In this document: one piece after another, positions 37,718-50,300 of the stretch | Layout: each line of letters begins with the position of its first letter | Position numbering within the stretch: the first letter of the stretch is position 1 | Source: Tubulanus polymorphus | Lineage: Eukaryota > Nemertea > Palaeonemertea > Tubulaniformes > Tubulanidae | DNA: 64,000 nucleotides | Reading direction: 5' to 3' | NCBI RefSeq assembly: GCF_964204645.1 | Contig: NC_134026.1 | Span: forward strand, 27,546,650-27,610,649 | Made by a program: the position numbers and the translations under genes | The notes under the pieces: generated by a model | The model's database searches: none | What the model was told of the DNA's origin: nothing | The model's input: the letters and a program-made list of their open reading frames with translations, nothing else

Positions 37718-38801
37718 TCATTTATGATGATAGGTTATTTCAATGGTCATGTTCTGAGAATGAATAGGTTCTTCTGTGGAATCATTTATTTGTTTTTTAC
37801 TGATATTGGACTGTTTCAAAGTCGATGTATTTCTTCTTGTTTTTACTTCTGTAAGCATTTTCTTGCCGACAACCTCCGGAAGACTTTTTTCGTTAGAGGA
37901 CGATGAATTAGATTTAAGGTAGAAACTTTCACCAACAGTTTCGGAATTCTCTGTGCTATTTTGCGTCGTGTTGTTCTTTGCTTTGAAAACGGTCTCATTT
38001 AATTCCGGAAATAAGTCATTCATGTGATAAATTTTTTTCTTGTTTGTCATCCTATGCTTAATTTCCGGAGTCGGTTTTTTATTGAAACCATCACTTATGT
38101 TTTGAATTTGATGACGATATTGACAATTCTTGACATCTAGCGGAATTGGAGGCAAAGGAGTACATTTTGTGCCTACGATATCAATAGGTCTAGCGACGCG
38201 AGGGACTTTAGGTATTGGCAGCGGATCATCAGACTTTTTCTCCGTTGTTACACTGATTCCTGGTAAAATATCTTTTACTGAAAACGATTCTCTTTTTCCA
38301 ACTTGTCGTAGGATCTTCGACGGTGGCATCCGGTTGTCTAGCGGTTTATGAAATCTAACGTACTGATAATTGCAGTTTTTTAAATTTGAAATCAAAGGGG
38401 GCATTATTTTCTTTTTGTTGACCCGCGGAAAATACTTATCTAAAGAAAGAAAATATATGATTACGTAGGCAGCGATTGGAGAAAAATTCGATGAAATTAT
38501 AAATCGAATACCATATTTTACCTTGAAGACGATTTTTGTTTAGATAATTAGACAAGTCATCTAATACATTTTGTCTCCGCATATCTGAAGCCGGCTAATT
38601 AAGAACATGGGAAAATACTTAATATCTACACTTGGCAACTCAAATACGCAAATGAAGTTTGACATTATATACCTGGAACACGTTTGGTGCTTTGGGGGTT
38701 ATGTGTGGTAGAACTAAAGTCACTGAATTACCACCGCCAGTAGAATGAACAAATGATTGCTCTCCAGAAATATATCGTGATAACATCGTGTCTTCACACA
38801 T
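37718..38801 (-). CDS. Unrecognised basic, probably disordered protein
   Basis: I do not recognise this protein. The last exon (37718 to about 38445) is a long open frame, and two upstream exons join in frame: about 38522-38593 (PASDMRRQNVLDDLSNYLNKNRLQ) and about 38671-38830 (SRYISGEQSFVHSTGGGNSV, then LPHITPKAPNVFQ). The ATG at 38801 (MCEDTML) is the best visible start, but the frame is open to an acceptor further upstream, so a 5' exon may be missing. The product is rich in K, S, N and P and has no membrane segment. It has a weak internal repeat, SNLKNCNYQYVRF versus PLDVKNCQYRHQI, each followed by a K-x-F/Y-x-V/M-(K/N)-D-(I/L)-(L/F)-P block (FSVKDILPGI versus YHMNDLFPEL). No function is assigned. 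Confidence 0.6.
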
Positions 38802-39450
38802 CCCCTCGATTGCGTTGATATCAAACCTCTGAAAATGTTTGCATATTTAGGAAAATGTTGCCGACTTTTGCTTGACTATCGCGTGTAATTACTGCATAGA
38901 GCAGAAACACTAACCATTAAAATTCGATTCAAACATCTCCGACGACAACGCACTCCTCATCCGCCTAACTGACATTAAGAACACCAAAGATCATCAACAG
39001 CCCCCCTCCGACGGGGTCTGACGACACAGTTACCATCGAAAACGTATTGCCAGGGGAAACTAATTAACCGTTAACATGGCAACGTTAGACAAAGGTTGGG
39101 GTAGATAAACACTATCATTGCTCTATCCGTAATGGCACTACAATGTGTAACCATTTCATATAATGACGAGAATCTTCCAAAAAGTTCATGTTTTACTCAA
39201 AGCTAAACAGAAAAAATTGATAAATTAGATTTCTAAAGGAACATTAACGCGACATAATCATATTGCGAAAGGGTTTCGTCAAATCGCTACAGTTCACTAT
39301 TAAAACAACTATAGTTGTCAGCACGTGTTGATAATCACACGATTTATCAAATCTCACGCGATAAAATAGAAAATACGTATCTCTCAACAACGTCAGAATT
39401 TGTCATTCATGTGGAATAATTAAATCCCGTCGCAAAAAAGCCAAGACATA
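38802..39450. promoter_or_regulatory. Divergent intergenic region, possible shared promoter
   Basis: It separates the start of the unrecognised minus-strand gene from the plus-strand CCP gene. It has no open frame with family similarity. It may hold a first non-coding or short coding exon of the minus-strand gene around 38920-38990. Confidence 0.35.
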
Positions 39451-40104
39451 ATGATGATTGCGGGAAGCTTCGTGTTCCTTCTAATTGGGATAAATTTTGT
39501 CTTGGGCAATGGCCCTGTACCGACAGGTAGACGCACCAATGAATGTCTTATGAATATTCCTATTCAAGCTATCATTTTTTCAGACATGCCTTTGATTTTT
39601 TTACTGAATAGGTTATTTCAACGTAGTCACGTGTACAAAAAAAGAGAAAGCAGATTTATACATTATTGTATTTACAGTTGTTATCAGTGGCGTGTTTATG
39701 GAAGGAGAATCTGGTGCATCCGGTGGAGGGAGCGAGGATTTGGAAATAACGACTAATCCTCAACAAGAAATTATACCAACACCAGCTCGAGGTACAAATA
39801 ATAAGATTCTTAACCAACCAATTCACTGAGTTCACAGAGGTATCAGATTTTAATCAGTCAATCATTGAATTCAATAGTCCAGGCTAAATGCATATTTTCT
39901 TTTTTTTCAGTGACGTGTCCTGTTCCATTCCGTGACAATTCCATTGATTACATGATTGAAGTTGGATTTATATTCTATCTTCCCGGAACGAGAATTCATT
40001 ATTTCTGTAATAACGAAAATCACATCATCATGGGAGATCCAATTTTAACTTGCAAACCAGATGGCCAATGGGACAATGAATTTCCTTTTTGTGTACTGGG
40101 GTAA
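39451..40104 (+). CDS. Small secreted protein with one CCP/sushi module
   Basis: Three exons (39451-39526, 39678-39791, 39911-40104) join in frame to 127 residues. Residues 1-21 are a clear signal peptide (MMIAGSFVFLLIGINFVLGNG). A low-complexity Gly/Glu/Thr linker follows, then one complete complement-control-protein module with four cysteines (VTCPVPF, HYFCNN, LTCKPDGQW, FPFCVLG). It includes the canonical GxW between Cys 3 and Cys 4. The stop comes three residues after the last cysteine, so there is no membrane anchor. CCP modules mediate protein-protein recognition in complement-like, adhesion and extracellular matrix proteins. No specific ortholog is recognised. It could be a soluble ligand or regulator. 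Confidence 0.78.
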
Positions 40105-40776
40105 AAAGCGCGAATCCTCGAGCAATATATCAATTTGATATTCTGTACCACTTGCCGGGAATTCTAGAATTTATATGTATTATTGCCTTGTATTCGCGTT
40201 CGTAATATATTTCGTATACACGTTGCGTGGGAAAAATATACGACAATTCTTATTTTACTAAACCGAATTTACAATGTTTGCTATTTGATATGCGTATATT
40301 ATTTGCATCTTCAGAAATGTTAACTAAACGATGAATTGAAGTTTGCCGTTATATTCTCAAAATTATGTCACAATATCCGAGATTGAAAAATTCATGAGAC
40401 ACAGTTGCAGCATCAGCGGTACAAAATGAAAGAATTTGATGAATACTTTAAAATCGTAATTTTATGGGCTGTGCGTTTGTTGGTACGTATGTATTCCATA
40501 TCGTGTCTGTAATACTGATGTATATAAAGCAGATATATCCATACGTTCTCTGTATTTTCATGAATTGTATCGACAAGCTCGGGTCACACCTTTACAGTTA
40601 TCAGACTGATTCTCTCCAAGGTCACACACACCTTGGAGTTACACCGAGGACACACATCGCCAGAACATCCCGTTAATGTTTTTTTTGGAAATTTGAATTA
40701 TTCGCAAAACGACTGTTATCCTCTATCCCATGTCCGTCCACAGAATAATTATCACGACCAGGAGATAATCCATCCT
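40105..40776. other. Convergent intergenic region
   Basis: Lies between the 3' ends of the CCP gene and the KCNE-like gene. It is AT-rich and no gene is supportable. A short GTCACAC/CACCTTGG-rich patch near 40580-40670 forms weak inverted repeats. Confidence 0.4.
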
Positions 40777-41094
40777 TCATACACATGTTTCTCGACCAGC
40801 ACAAATAACGTTTTTCGTCTGCGTGACCGATGCCCGACGCAGTCTGTTCTGGAAACCCTCCCTCTTCACGAATTCCTCGTAATAATACGACAACCGTGCT
40901 TCGTTCTGTTCACCTTTCATATATTTAATCATGAGGATCACCAAAGCGGAAGCGTAAAACATCAGTACAACGATAATGTATATAAGTGCAGACAAATCAC
41001 TTCGTCCAAAGCTTTGATTCTTCGTGCTATTTCCAGGAACACCAAACAATATGATGGTAAAATTTGTTACGTTGTTTTTTAGATTAATCTCCAT
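40777..41094 (-). CDS. KCNE-like single-pass membrane protein
   Basis: A single open exon of 105 residues. The N-terminal 35 residues carry four N-glycosylation sequons (NVT at 8, NFT at 11, NST at 22, NQS at 26). One transmembrane helix follows (about 36-57, ALIYIIVVLMFYASALVILM). After it come a basic/acidic stretch (KYMKGEQNEARLSYYYEEF) and an Arg-rich tail. There is no signal peptide, which fits a type I reverse-anchored topology. Length, sequons, an intronless coding exon and the YIIVVLMFY core ending in Y-M-K resemble the KCNE (MinK/MiRP) beta subunits of voltage-gated potassium channels, KCNE4 most of all. The classical KCNE post-membrane R-S-x-K and D-P-F motifs are not exact. The protein is probably real; the family call is tentative. 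Confidence 0.5.
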   Translation of the reverse strand: MEINLKNNVTNFTIILFGVPGNSTKNQSFGRSDLSALIYIIVVLMFYASALVILMIKYMKGEQNEARLSYYYEEFVKREGFQNRLRRASVTQTKNVICAGRETCV

Positions 41095-43083
41095 GCTGCT
41101 AAAAATATAGAATAAAACGCGTTTAGTTCAGCCTGCTGGATGCAGTCTCACGTCCTTTCAATGATTCTCCAAATGCAATTTGATAATTAATCGTTTTCAG
41201 CGCAGTGATATAAACTGGTGGATCGCTTCATGTTATTATTTGTCACGACAGCTTATTACACAGGTACTTGTAGAGAGCAATATGAACTACGTAATGGCCA
41301 TTTCTAAATCTAATCTAATCCACAATCTTTGCAATGAGTCGTCCTTTAAGAGACCATCTGTTCTAGGTGTGCTGAATATGGATAAATACGTACGATATTC
41401 GAGATACAATTTGTCAGATGGTTAGCTTTATTAAACATGTCAATGTAGCTCGCTTATAATCAAAATTCAAGTTCCTCGGATTGGATCCATTCTTTATGAT
41501 ATGATTTACGTATTTGCATAAAAGAGTTCTCCTTGAAATAGGGATTGACCCTGTTAGTTATTTATTTGATTGGTAGATTAGATTTCAATAAATCAAAAGA
41601 ATAACAGGGTCTAACTATAGGCCTGTTTTTGGAAATTTACGACACAAATTATATCGAAGTTCGATGAACCTACGAGCAATCAACAAAACGAAAACTCACC
41701 TTCATCGGAAAGTTTGAAATTCAAAATTCATTCCATCGTCAGCTAAACAATTTTCGCAAGTGTTGTGCGATGGCTTCGGGGATTCATCGCAATCACCTTT
41801 GATATTTTCTAGCTTTCATATCCTCAGCTTTTGACATTTAGTTTCATAGCCGAATATATTTTTAGAAACTCGCAACGACCATTGTATCAATGTAATTATG
41901 TTATGAGTTTACAGTTTGATGGGAATGTATATAAATACGATGATTTCGCCCTCAGAATGGAACCAAACACCGCGCGTGACGCTCCAAAGCGGCTCGTTAT
42001 CATCCACGTTTTGGCGCGATCACCGGCTGTTTCCATGGTAACTGTTTGTTCGGAGGCAAGACACCACAAGTTTTTACATAATTTCAGATTGCCCTCTGAT
42101 AGGTAATCGCCACGGTCCACTGAATCTAAAGATGGTTATTTCAAAGTTCATTTCCGTATCAGAATGAAGGCTTGGGTATATAGGCCTTTCCAAATTCATT
42201 TTCAACGAACGCAGTCTCCGACCTATCTGATTATGAAAATAGAAATCGTTCGTGGAAACAGATATTTAATCAGATATTTCATGCCACGCATTGTATTTAC
42301 ATCTGTACGGAGCTCATTGTCCCTATCAACGGGGGATATCGAGGAAATGAGTTCGACACCTTGCAACAGCGAGATATTGACGCATTGATATCATATGATT
42401 AATAAGTACCACATACGATTTCAAAATCATATTATGATATGAAAATTACAATATAAGCTTGTTACTATATTCTAAAGCCTACAGATTTATTTATAATTAA
42501 AAAGGTGGACATGTAAGCAGAAGTACATTCTAAATGTACCAATGAAGATGAACACAGTCGTCATTACATGATCAGATACCGGTACACAGGTATTTATTTG
42601 ACAAACTCAAGTCTAAGATTAGACAATGTGAGTGAAAAAAAAAATAATATACAAAATAACATATCGGCGAATGTCGTATTTACACGAATATTTTTGCAAT
42701 TTTACTTACACAAAAATACATAAGTTATACAGCCTTCTTGTCTGCAACCATGAGTGAGGAGAATTTATACTAGTTTGGATACACTGAAAATTGTCTGTCA
42801 ATATACTCGGTCCTTAGAACATCAAGGGTTAAATCATAATATAAACTGAAAATCCTCCCCTATATAGCACTATCGCAGAAGACAATTCATATACCTAGCA
42901 ATATACGGGACGAACTTCTTGTCATCGCGAGAAATGAAAGATGGAAGCAAATTTTGTTTTGATACATCCAGATATGTACACACCCATCGGTTATTGTCTT
43001 TAAAACTAATAATGCATATATATGTAAAGGAAACGCTCAAAAAACGATTATGTAGAAACAACTGGAAGTGATTAATTTCGGAC
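41095..43083. other. Intergenic region KCNE-like / DMRT2
   Basis: No supportable gene. It holds one copy of a dispersed repeat with a weak hairpin (41532-41615) and a TACCGGTA palindrome at 42577. The 3' UTR of DMRT2 should occupy its right end. Confidence 0.5.
41532..41615. repeat. Dispersed repeat copy A
   Basis: CTTGAAATAGGGATTGACCC followed by TGTTAGTTATTTATTTGATTGGTA recurs in slightly different form at 53073-53116. The 3' half of copy A also folds back on itself (ACCCTGTTA...TAACAGGGT). Confidence 0.6.
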
Positions 43084-44343
43084 TCATTTTCCAATTATCG
43101 ACTCAATTGAAAATTTCAGTAGGGGTTTTCTTGCAGCTTTTGTAGTCGAATCAGATGCTGGTGAAGGTTGGATTTGAGGAACACTTAGATTAACGCAGGG
43201 CTTATGAACAATCGGCGTGAACGCTGATTTTGCATGAGCACCCAGGACAGGGAGGTGCAAGTACTGATTATCACCAGGATTCAGATTCGGTTGATTGATA
43301 AAAGTCTGTTTTGAACAATGAGCAGGTGTCTGTGGTATAAGAGGGGGTTTCGTCGATGATAAACTGGCCACGATCCTCTGCGACACCTTTTGGCAATCGC
43401 CTCCGCATGCGTGCCATAGAAGTTCAATTACATTGGGATTTATGGTTGGGAACATCCGATGCAGCAGTACCATCGCGCTTCTACCCGTTCCTTCAGATAA
43501 TCTAGCTGCAAATGAATCGGTTAGTTTTTCATTTGTTGTTTTCGCAAGAAGATCCTTCGCTGCTGACAGTTGATGGTTTTCTATAAGTCTCTCACGTTCG
43601 TACATGATTATCTCCAAATCTTTGTCGGCAAAACAGCGCCGCTTGCGCATCCTTTCATTCATGACTGGAATTCTAGAAGCTATTACTTCGGATGTCACCA
43701 GACCAGCTTGCGGCTTTAAACGATAACCTAAAAAAGAACAATGAATTGTATGTTTATAATCATACTTAAGACTACAAAATGACTATGCCTTTAGATGTTC
43801 CGGGGATTCTTGGAATATATTATTGAAAATCAGGTTGTCTATGTTGTATTTTATACGCACTTTTAAGAATATCTGTCGAAAGCGATCTCTGCTGTAAACT
43901 ACGGAGATTCTTTTGTAGTATTTTCCTTTGTTGAAGGAGCGTGGTGGCATTTTTCAATCGCACTTTGGCGGCCGATGAAGAGACAGTTTCATTCGCTTGA
44001 TGTCTGCAATATTATAAAATTCATATATACTTGGAATGTGTTGGTGAGTAGCGACTCACAGGCAAGATATGCGATATATTTTCGTCCTGTAACCGCAAGC
44101 CGTTCTTTTAATCCTAAGTCTGTCTGAGACGACTTACCTTCTCAAAGCAACTTGGGCAGCCATTACTCTCTGTCTTTCGACTACCAGTTGACAGTTTGCA
44201 CAGTGGCAATCTCTCCAGCGACAATGGCGTTTATGGCCCTTCAAACACGAGACGACACCGTGGTTGCGACACCGCGCACATTTCGGAGTCCGCAGTAAAC
44301 GCCTTGCTTTTATCGTACAGGTTGATGTGTCTTTGCCTTCCAT
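43084..44343 (-). CDS. DMRT2: Doublesex/mab-3 related transcription factor 2 with DMA domain
   Basis: Three exons (44138-44343, 43861-44003, 43084-43727) join in frame to 330 residues. The DM zinc-binding domain (about 19-66) reads [20 protein letters not shown], then [11 protein letters not shown], then [14 protein letters not shown]. It is almost identical to vertebrate DMRT2, including VVSC and [12 protein letters not shown] second DMRT2-specific block, [15 protein letters not shown] (about 141-155), confirms the assignment. Residues about 198-236 form a DMA domain ([20 protein letters not shown], then [14 protein letters not shown]). The C-terminus is [18 protein letters not shown]2 is a nuclear DNA-binding factor acting in muscle and segment patterning in vertebrates. 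DMA domains are usual in DMRT3/4/5 and absent from vertebrate DMRT2, so this looks like an ancestral architecture. Confidence 0.92.
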
Positions 44344-47290
44344 TTTCTTATGGAATACCTATTAAAACATGCCAAAATACCGTGGTTAGGGTTTGAATTT
44401 GAAATAAAAGCCGTTTTGTTTGCACTGGAAACTATAACCGATAAGTTACCAAAGTGTGAAAATGCATTTTTGTGGAATTTTTGTGATAAAGCAAACGTTA
44501 AGTGCAATACTTGGGTCAACTGAGATCTGTGTGTTGTATTCTTAAAAATCTCGTAACTCTATGCCACTTTTCTTTTGTAAATGTGGGAAATAGTACTTAA
44601 GCTGTTGTTAGGTTTTTGAGACGTTTGTAAACTATATTTCCAGATGGACTAATTCAATGAGACATGAACATTTGGTATTTGAGTGTTTAACATGGGCCAA
44701 TGTTGGTGGTACAGCCTACAACATCCGTCTCAGACTGTCAGCTCTCTAAAAGCAAAGATTCAGTTTCAGTATAGGTAAAACAATGTTTGTACATCTATAC
44801 GTCAAATTCACGTTACGAACATTTTTGTGGAGGCAACGGGTGCATTCGGAACGGGAACAATTTGTCTAGTTCAGTTGATTTTGAAATGCATCAGTTACGC
44901 GGTTCAACTTCGCTAGCAAGTCAAGTTCAGTTGTCGAAGAAAACTTAGTTTTACACAATAGAAATTCATTTATCGTTATATCTAATTGAATTAGGTTTCC
45001 ACGACACCATCAAAATCTCTAATCGAGTGCGTATTTCGTTGAATTAATCAAATGAAAGGCTTAATACGAAATGATAAAATTTAGCTTCGCGTTTCTGTCG
45101 TATTGACGTTTATTCTAATTACGACCAATCTAACAGATACAAATCATGACCCAGTTCCACAGATGTGAGTTAGAGTTAACTCTGAGTTAAAATTAGTTCA
45201 TTTTCAATGAGTTAACTCAGTGTCAAATTTTAACTCCGAACTGTGGAACTGGACCCAGAGAGTTAAAACAACGTCGTTTTACTGGGTGTAGAAATTGCTT
45301 CGTGATCTTGTGGTAAACGGTTGTCGCACCATTATCGCAATACAAATCTCTTTAATATATTCATTTAGTATACCATTTATTTTTGCTGGGTCATATAAAA
45401 CAGATCATTACAAAATGCAACGCTTCTAATAAATCGGAGGTTATAAGACTATCGATACGGGTAATCAAAACTTTGCTCGGCTGTTTACGGATCGGTTGTG
45501 GTCATTTAATCTCTGGACCCTGAATGCTGGAATGGGTTGCTACAGTTACTCCCCCTGAAACAGATCGAATACTGCATCTATTGATCATTGGCAGATGATC
45601 CAGTACTTTACTGATGTTAGAAGCTGTAACTGAATCTAAAACTGAGATTAAAACCTCGCATTATTTCAGCGTGACTTCATAGAAACGATTTGCTCACTCA
45701 ACCGAGGTAAAACATGTAAATAAACTACGGATTACAGATCTATTTACATTAACTAAAACCACCTGAACGAGATTTAATTACAATCACTATTAGCTGGTAA
45801 TTTCTCGATGGGTTTGAGTATATGTGTGTTTAACCAGTAATTTGTTATTCTTGAAAAATTCCATCCAAATCGTGTTATAAAATTGAGAAACTTAGATTAA
45901 TCAGAATATAAATATCCTTGTCTTGAAAATAATTTCAGCCTTTTCTAAAATAGAGGCATAAGAAATTTCCCGTTGAATTTCGATTTAATACCCTTCTTTT
46001 TGGGCTTAGCATGAAGTACATATAGACTGCCGGTACCAATCAAGATAAAGGCGGAATTTGCTTACAAAATCAAGAGATCTACCGTAAACTGTGCGTCTCG
46101 AATGTCGCAATGTTTCACCAGTTACTGGCGATATCCCGCCGCGATTTCCTTCAATAAACGATGGTTTTGTTAAAATATAATACGTTTTTCTGCAGTAATT
46201 TAACCTTTCAAACGATAGTAAACGATCATGCTATGTAAACTTTCTATATGAAGACATTGTTGCTATATCACTGCTTATTTTAGGGTAAGATACCATTTGT
46301 ATATAGAAACCTAGCTTTCAGACCTGACACTGATGTGGTGTGTGATATATTAAGTAATTGAAAAAAATTTAACAAAGACTAAATTCTTTGATTCAACGGT
46401 TGATTGATTTTGAGATTTTTCGTTTGGCCATGAAAGTTAATGAAAATGATTGCAGTTTCTAGAGTACGCAACTTTTAACTTAAACTGCACGCGGTGAAAT
46501 GCCAACATGCCAACATAGTCAGTTTTTTAGAGGTTAACTTTTATTATTCTGTATTATATGGCTGTGTGACAAGTGAATCTGTAGAGAAACGGGCGTGGTT
46601 GACAAATAAAGAAATAACCTCTTTAATAGAACGCGGTACGTCATTTTCCAAGAAGCTAGAAATCTCGCAATGTTCTTTCATGAAATGATGAATAAGAGAA
46701 TCCAAACAAGCACGTTTATGGAGCAGTAATCAAGGTGAAAAGCAATAATCTACATTATGTTGCAACTCGGCTTAATTATGAAGTGAATTGTAACATGAAT
46801 TTCCCCAATGATCCTCAATGCTAATCAGCGAACATTTTCAAAATTCTATGTTCGAGAAAACACTTTTGACATTTCTTACAGAGATTTTCATATAATGAAG
46901 AAATAAAAGAAAAGAGCTTACCGTAAGGAGTTTCCTGGAGGATAAAGTTGATAACTGATGCGATATACAGACAAACACTGAGAGAAGTTCAGCGTCCTAT
47001 TTACCAATAGCGGTACAGGATTCACCTACGATTTATTTATCTCGTAATACTGACTCGCTATTGGTTGTTTTAATCCAGATTAACCCCATGTTTCAGGGTG
47101 ATCACGTCAATTTCAGAGCTTTTGTGATTATATGTGGTTTTATGATCCTGGTAAAGTGTAGTGTATGATTACCCGACGTTGGTTTCACTCAAATCGAAGA
47201 TAAACAAACTGAAAAAATACTTCACACCTAAAGGCGTACTGTTGTTTTTCAGGCTCATCAAAGGATATCATTGTGTGAATATAGTTTCGA
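44344..47290. other. Upstream region of DMRT2
   Basis: No supportable gene. It contains a small foldback element (45151-45252) and otherwise unique AT-rich sequence that could include DMRT2 control elements. Confidence 0.45.
45151..45252. mobile_element. Small foldback element
   Basis: Terminal inverted repeats CCAGTTCCACAG / CTGTGGAACTGG flank inner inverted GAGTTAA/TTAACTC blocks. The element is about 100 bp and non-coding. Confidence 0.6.
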
Positions 47291-47291
47291 T

Positions 47292-47294
47292 ATG

Positions 47295-47346
<52 letters not shown>
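47292..47346. repeat. TA dinucleotide microsatellite
   Basis: About 27 nearly uninterrupted TA units with two A insertions. Confidence 0.9.
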
Positions 47347-47349
<3 letters not shown>

Positions 47350-50300
47350 TATGTATTAGAAAATCTTAACAAATCTCATATGCGAAATCTTGGAAAATGT
47401 TATTATTTACATAGCAATATATCCACATGTAACACGCTACTTTTTAAAATACTTTTGTAATAATTTCATCATGATTGAATAAATGAAAAATATTTTGATC
47501 AAACTAAATGTCCGTAGTGAACTCTTGAGTAATTCACCATTAAATCGTCAACAATTTGTAGCAAAAACACAGTTCGTTTTATTTATGTTTTCGATTTAGT
47601 TTGGTTGTATCGATAGCGCGAAGTACCAATCAGCAATGTTTGTGTGCGATCTACTCGCCGCATACAAACATTTGGATCATTTGTCTCGGATAAAAGGCCA
47701 AACTCGTATGATGTTGATTAATTTGAGATCGCGAAGCCTGCGGCTCGACACCTAATACCACCATCAAAGTCAGCCGTAATTCGTGGCGGGTTCCTCTCGC
47801 GACGGGCTTGTTTTCGCCGGCGTAGATTGCGAGTAAACCAAACTTGGATTTAAAACAGTTTGCAGCGGTTACGATTTGATGGAAAAAATATCAATGAAGT
47901 GTATAGAAGAACCAGGTGCGAGAGGTACCACCTCTAAGATGGAATGACGCTAAGAATGCCTTTGTACTCCCTTAAAAATAAAACCATCTCCAAATTTCCA
48001 AGTACGCGCGCTAGAGCTTTCAGCCGGGGAAGACTTTGGGCTTCACGAAATATATCCAGTACATTCCCCTCGCTGGTATTCCGACAGACATCTGCAGTAC
48101 CATAGTCAGATTCTGTTTTATTTCTGCGCGATAAATGGACAAATGTTACAGAAATATCCAGGAAGCTGATACAGCACATCATCCGTTTAATCGTCTCAAG
48201 CAAAATGCCTTGCTGGTTTTATTTACAATTTATGGCCTCTGAGAGGATCACGCGGCTGTCAGCATAAAAATTTCCTTCGTTGATAAAAACCTATAAAAAT
48301 CTTGCCGAATGGCAAAAACTTTACTGTATGCACCCGGCATTCGCACTAAGAAGGCGTATGCTTATACCTTATGACAATTATATTTTATGAATTACGAATG
48401 TTGTGATACGTAATTCTAACACCTCTGTCTGTGATTTTTTTCATGGAGTTCGGTTAAAAATCTAGCTTTTCATCCTCTAACGAATCTGCCTTTCTCAACT
48501 CAAAAGGTTCAATTACTAACACCAACTAACATACGAAGCGGGCGAAACCTATTTTTTATTCTTGTCATGTTATAAAACTACATTACATAGTTATCTCAAC
48601 TGCGGAAGAAATCGAATCCGTCTGCTGAATTTTTTTCGTCTTCTTTTAGATTTCCGCAATGAAATTCATCTATTTTACGGGTTCTTATCAGAAATTAATG
48701 TGAAACTTTCCAAGCTAAATCTCCTAGGCTACAAAGGCGTAACGTCTTCAAAAAATGCACGTATATCCACTTAAAGTGTGAACAGCTACTTTATTGCTAT
48801 CAAGCAGCGCTTGCGCATCTTTAATCGCATCAACAAATGCTTTAAATCTGATTGGCGCTATCATCGCGCGTCAGATAACTTGCGCACGCGCCGTGACATG
48901 ACAAATCTCAAACAAACCGAGCTCAATTTCTCTACGCCAAAATCTCCCCGAGATAGCGACAAAAATCGCGTTAATCCTGATAAGACTGACGTCACGTTGT
49001 TTCTCGGTTGTAAATTACCCGTAGATTAAACGCGCGATGAACAAAGACGGTTTATACACGTTACACCTGCTTGACTGGTAAACTGAGAAATTAACACTCA
49101 TCTTTAAAAACAGCGCTGCTTGATGGCTTAAAGCATGTTACGTGTTAATATCTCATTAGTTTGACAATACGTTTGGTAAAATAGCCACCATCAAGCCGCA
49201 ATTGGCCGGGAGAAGTACTCGATTTCGATTTAAAAGATAATTGAAAAATACACTTTGATATTGTTTATATAAAAGATCAAAGATTGATTATTTTGCTTAA
49301 GATCATCCCGAAACCTTATATCTCCAAACTTTTTGACAAGAAGGCGAAGGTATCATGAAAACAATCACGTTTTAGCAAAGATTTATTCATTGCAAATTTA
49401 TGTTGGGAATTTTGATTGTGTATATTATATATATGATACGTTTATGTATATATATATATATATAAAGAATCAAATCTTCTTTAGCTTGAGTAAATTTCCG
49501 ATAATAATGTAATTTACTTGTGATTTGTAGGTGACACATCACATAAATAATTCCATAGGCTTTAATCGCGAAGACTGCAACTTGACCCCGAGGCATTACA
49601 GCACCACACACGTGCTGATCTGTAAGTTGAGTTCAAGACGTGCTTACCCTTACATTCGAGCTTCTCTTAGTTTTATCTTGTTAAGCTATTGAGATGAAGG
49701 AGTTCCTACTTCAACTGACTAATAAAACATCATTCGGTCTCTTAAGTTATCTTTGTTAAAGTCTAGAATGCTTAAGCTATTCTAAGAGAATCGGTGAAAA
49801 AAGACATGCATGTGCGACGTTGATTTTATGCAAAATCAAAGTAATTCTAAAGCTGTTACAAATATGATGTCTTGACTTATGATACATAACAGTCGTATCT
49901 AATTTTGTAATCTACCTTTTTACCTATCACTATATCATGAAACTGCATAAAATGAAATCAAGGGTAAAATCAAATTCTGAAATCTTTTCCAAAAGCCTCC
50001 TCACAATAAAACTTCACACTGAAAATGGGAAGTTTTTCGTTGGCAATTAATTGAATTAATCGTATGACTTTTTGATACTGCACCATTCTCAATTAAAGTT
50101 ATACGGTTTATCATCTTTTCATCAAGTCCGATGAAGGAAGATTGAAAATGCTGAGTCTTCAACGAGTTGATTTTAAACTTAGCGATCACAGTTATCATAC
50201 GATAGATGGCAAACTTGAGAAATGTGGTACAGAACAAATGTCAGAATCAAAATCGCAATGAATGCTATTCACGTGATCACATTCTATTTATGGTACCACA

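Noticed and set aside
47934-48203. 89-codon minus-strand frame in a GC-richer patch
   Set aside because: No recognisable motif, signal peptide or splice partner. The length is within chance for a GC-richer patch.
48778-49029. Lys/Arg-rich open frame
   Set aside because: The composition looks like translated non-coding AT-rich DNA, with no domain or neighbouring exon.
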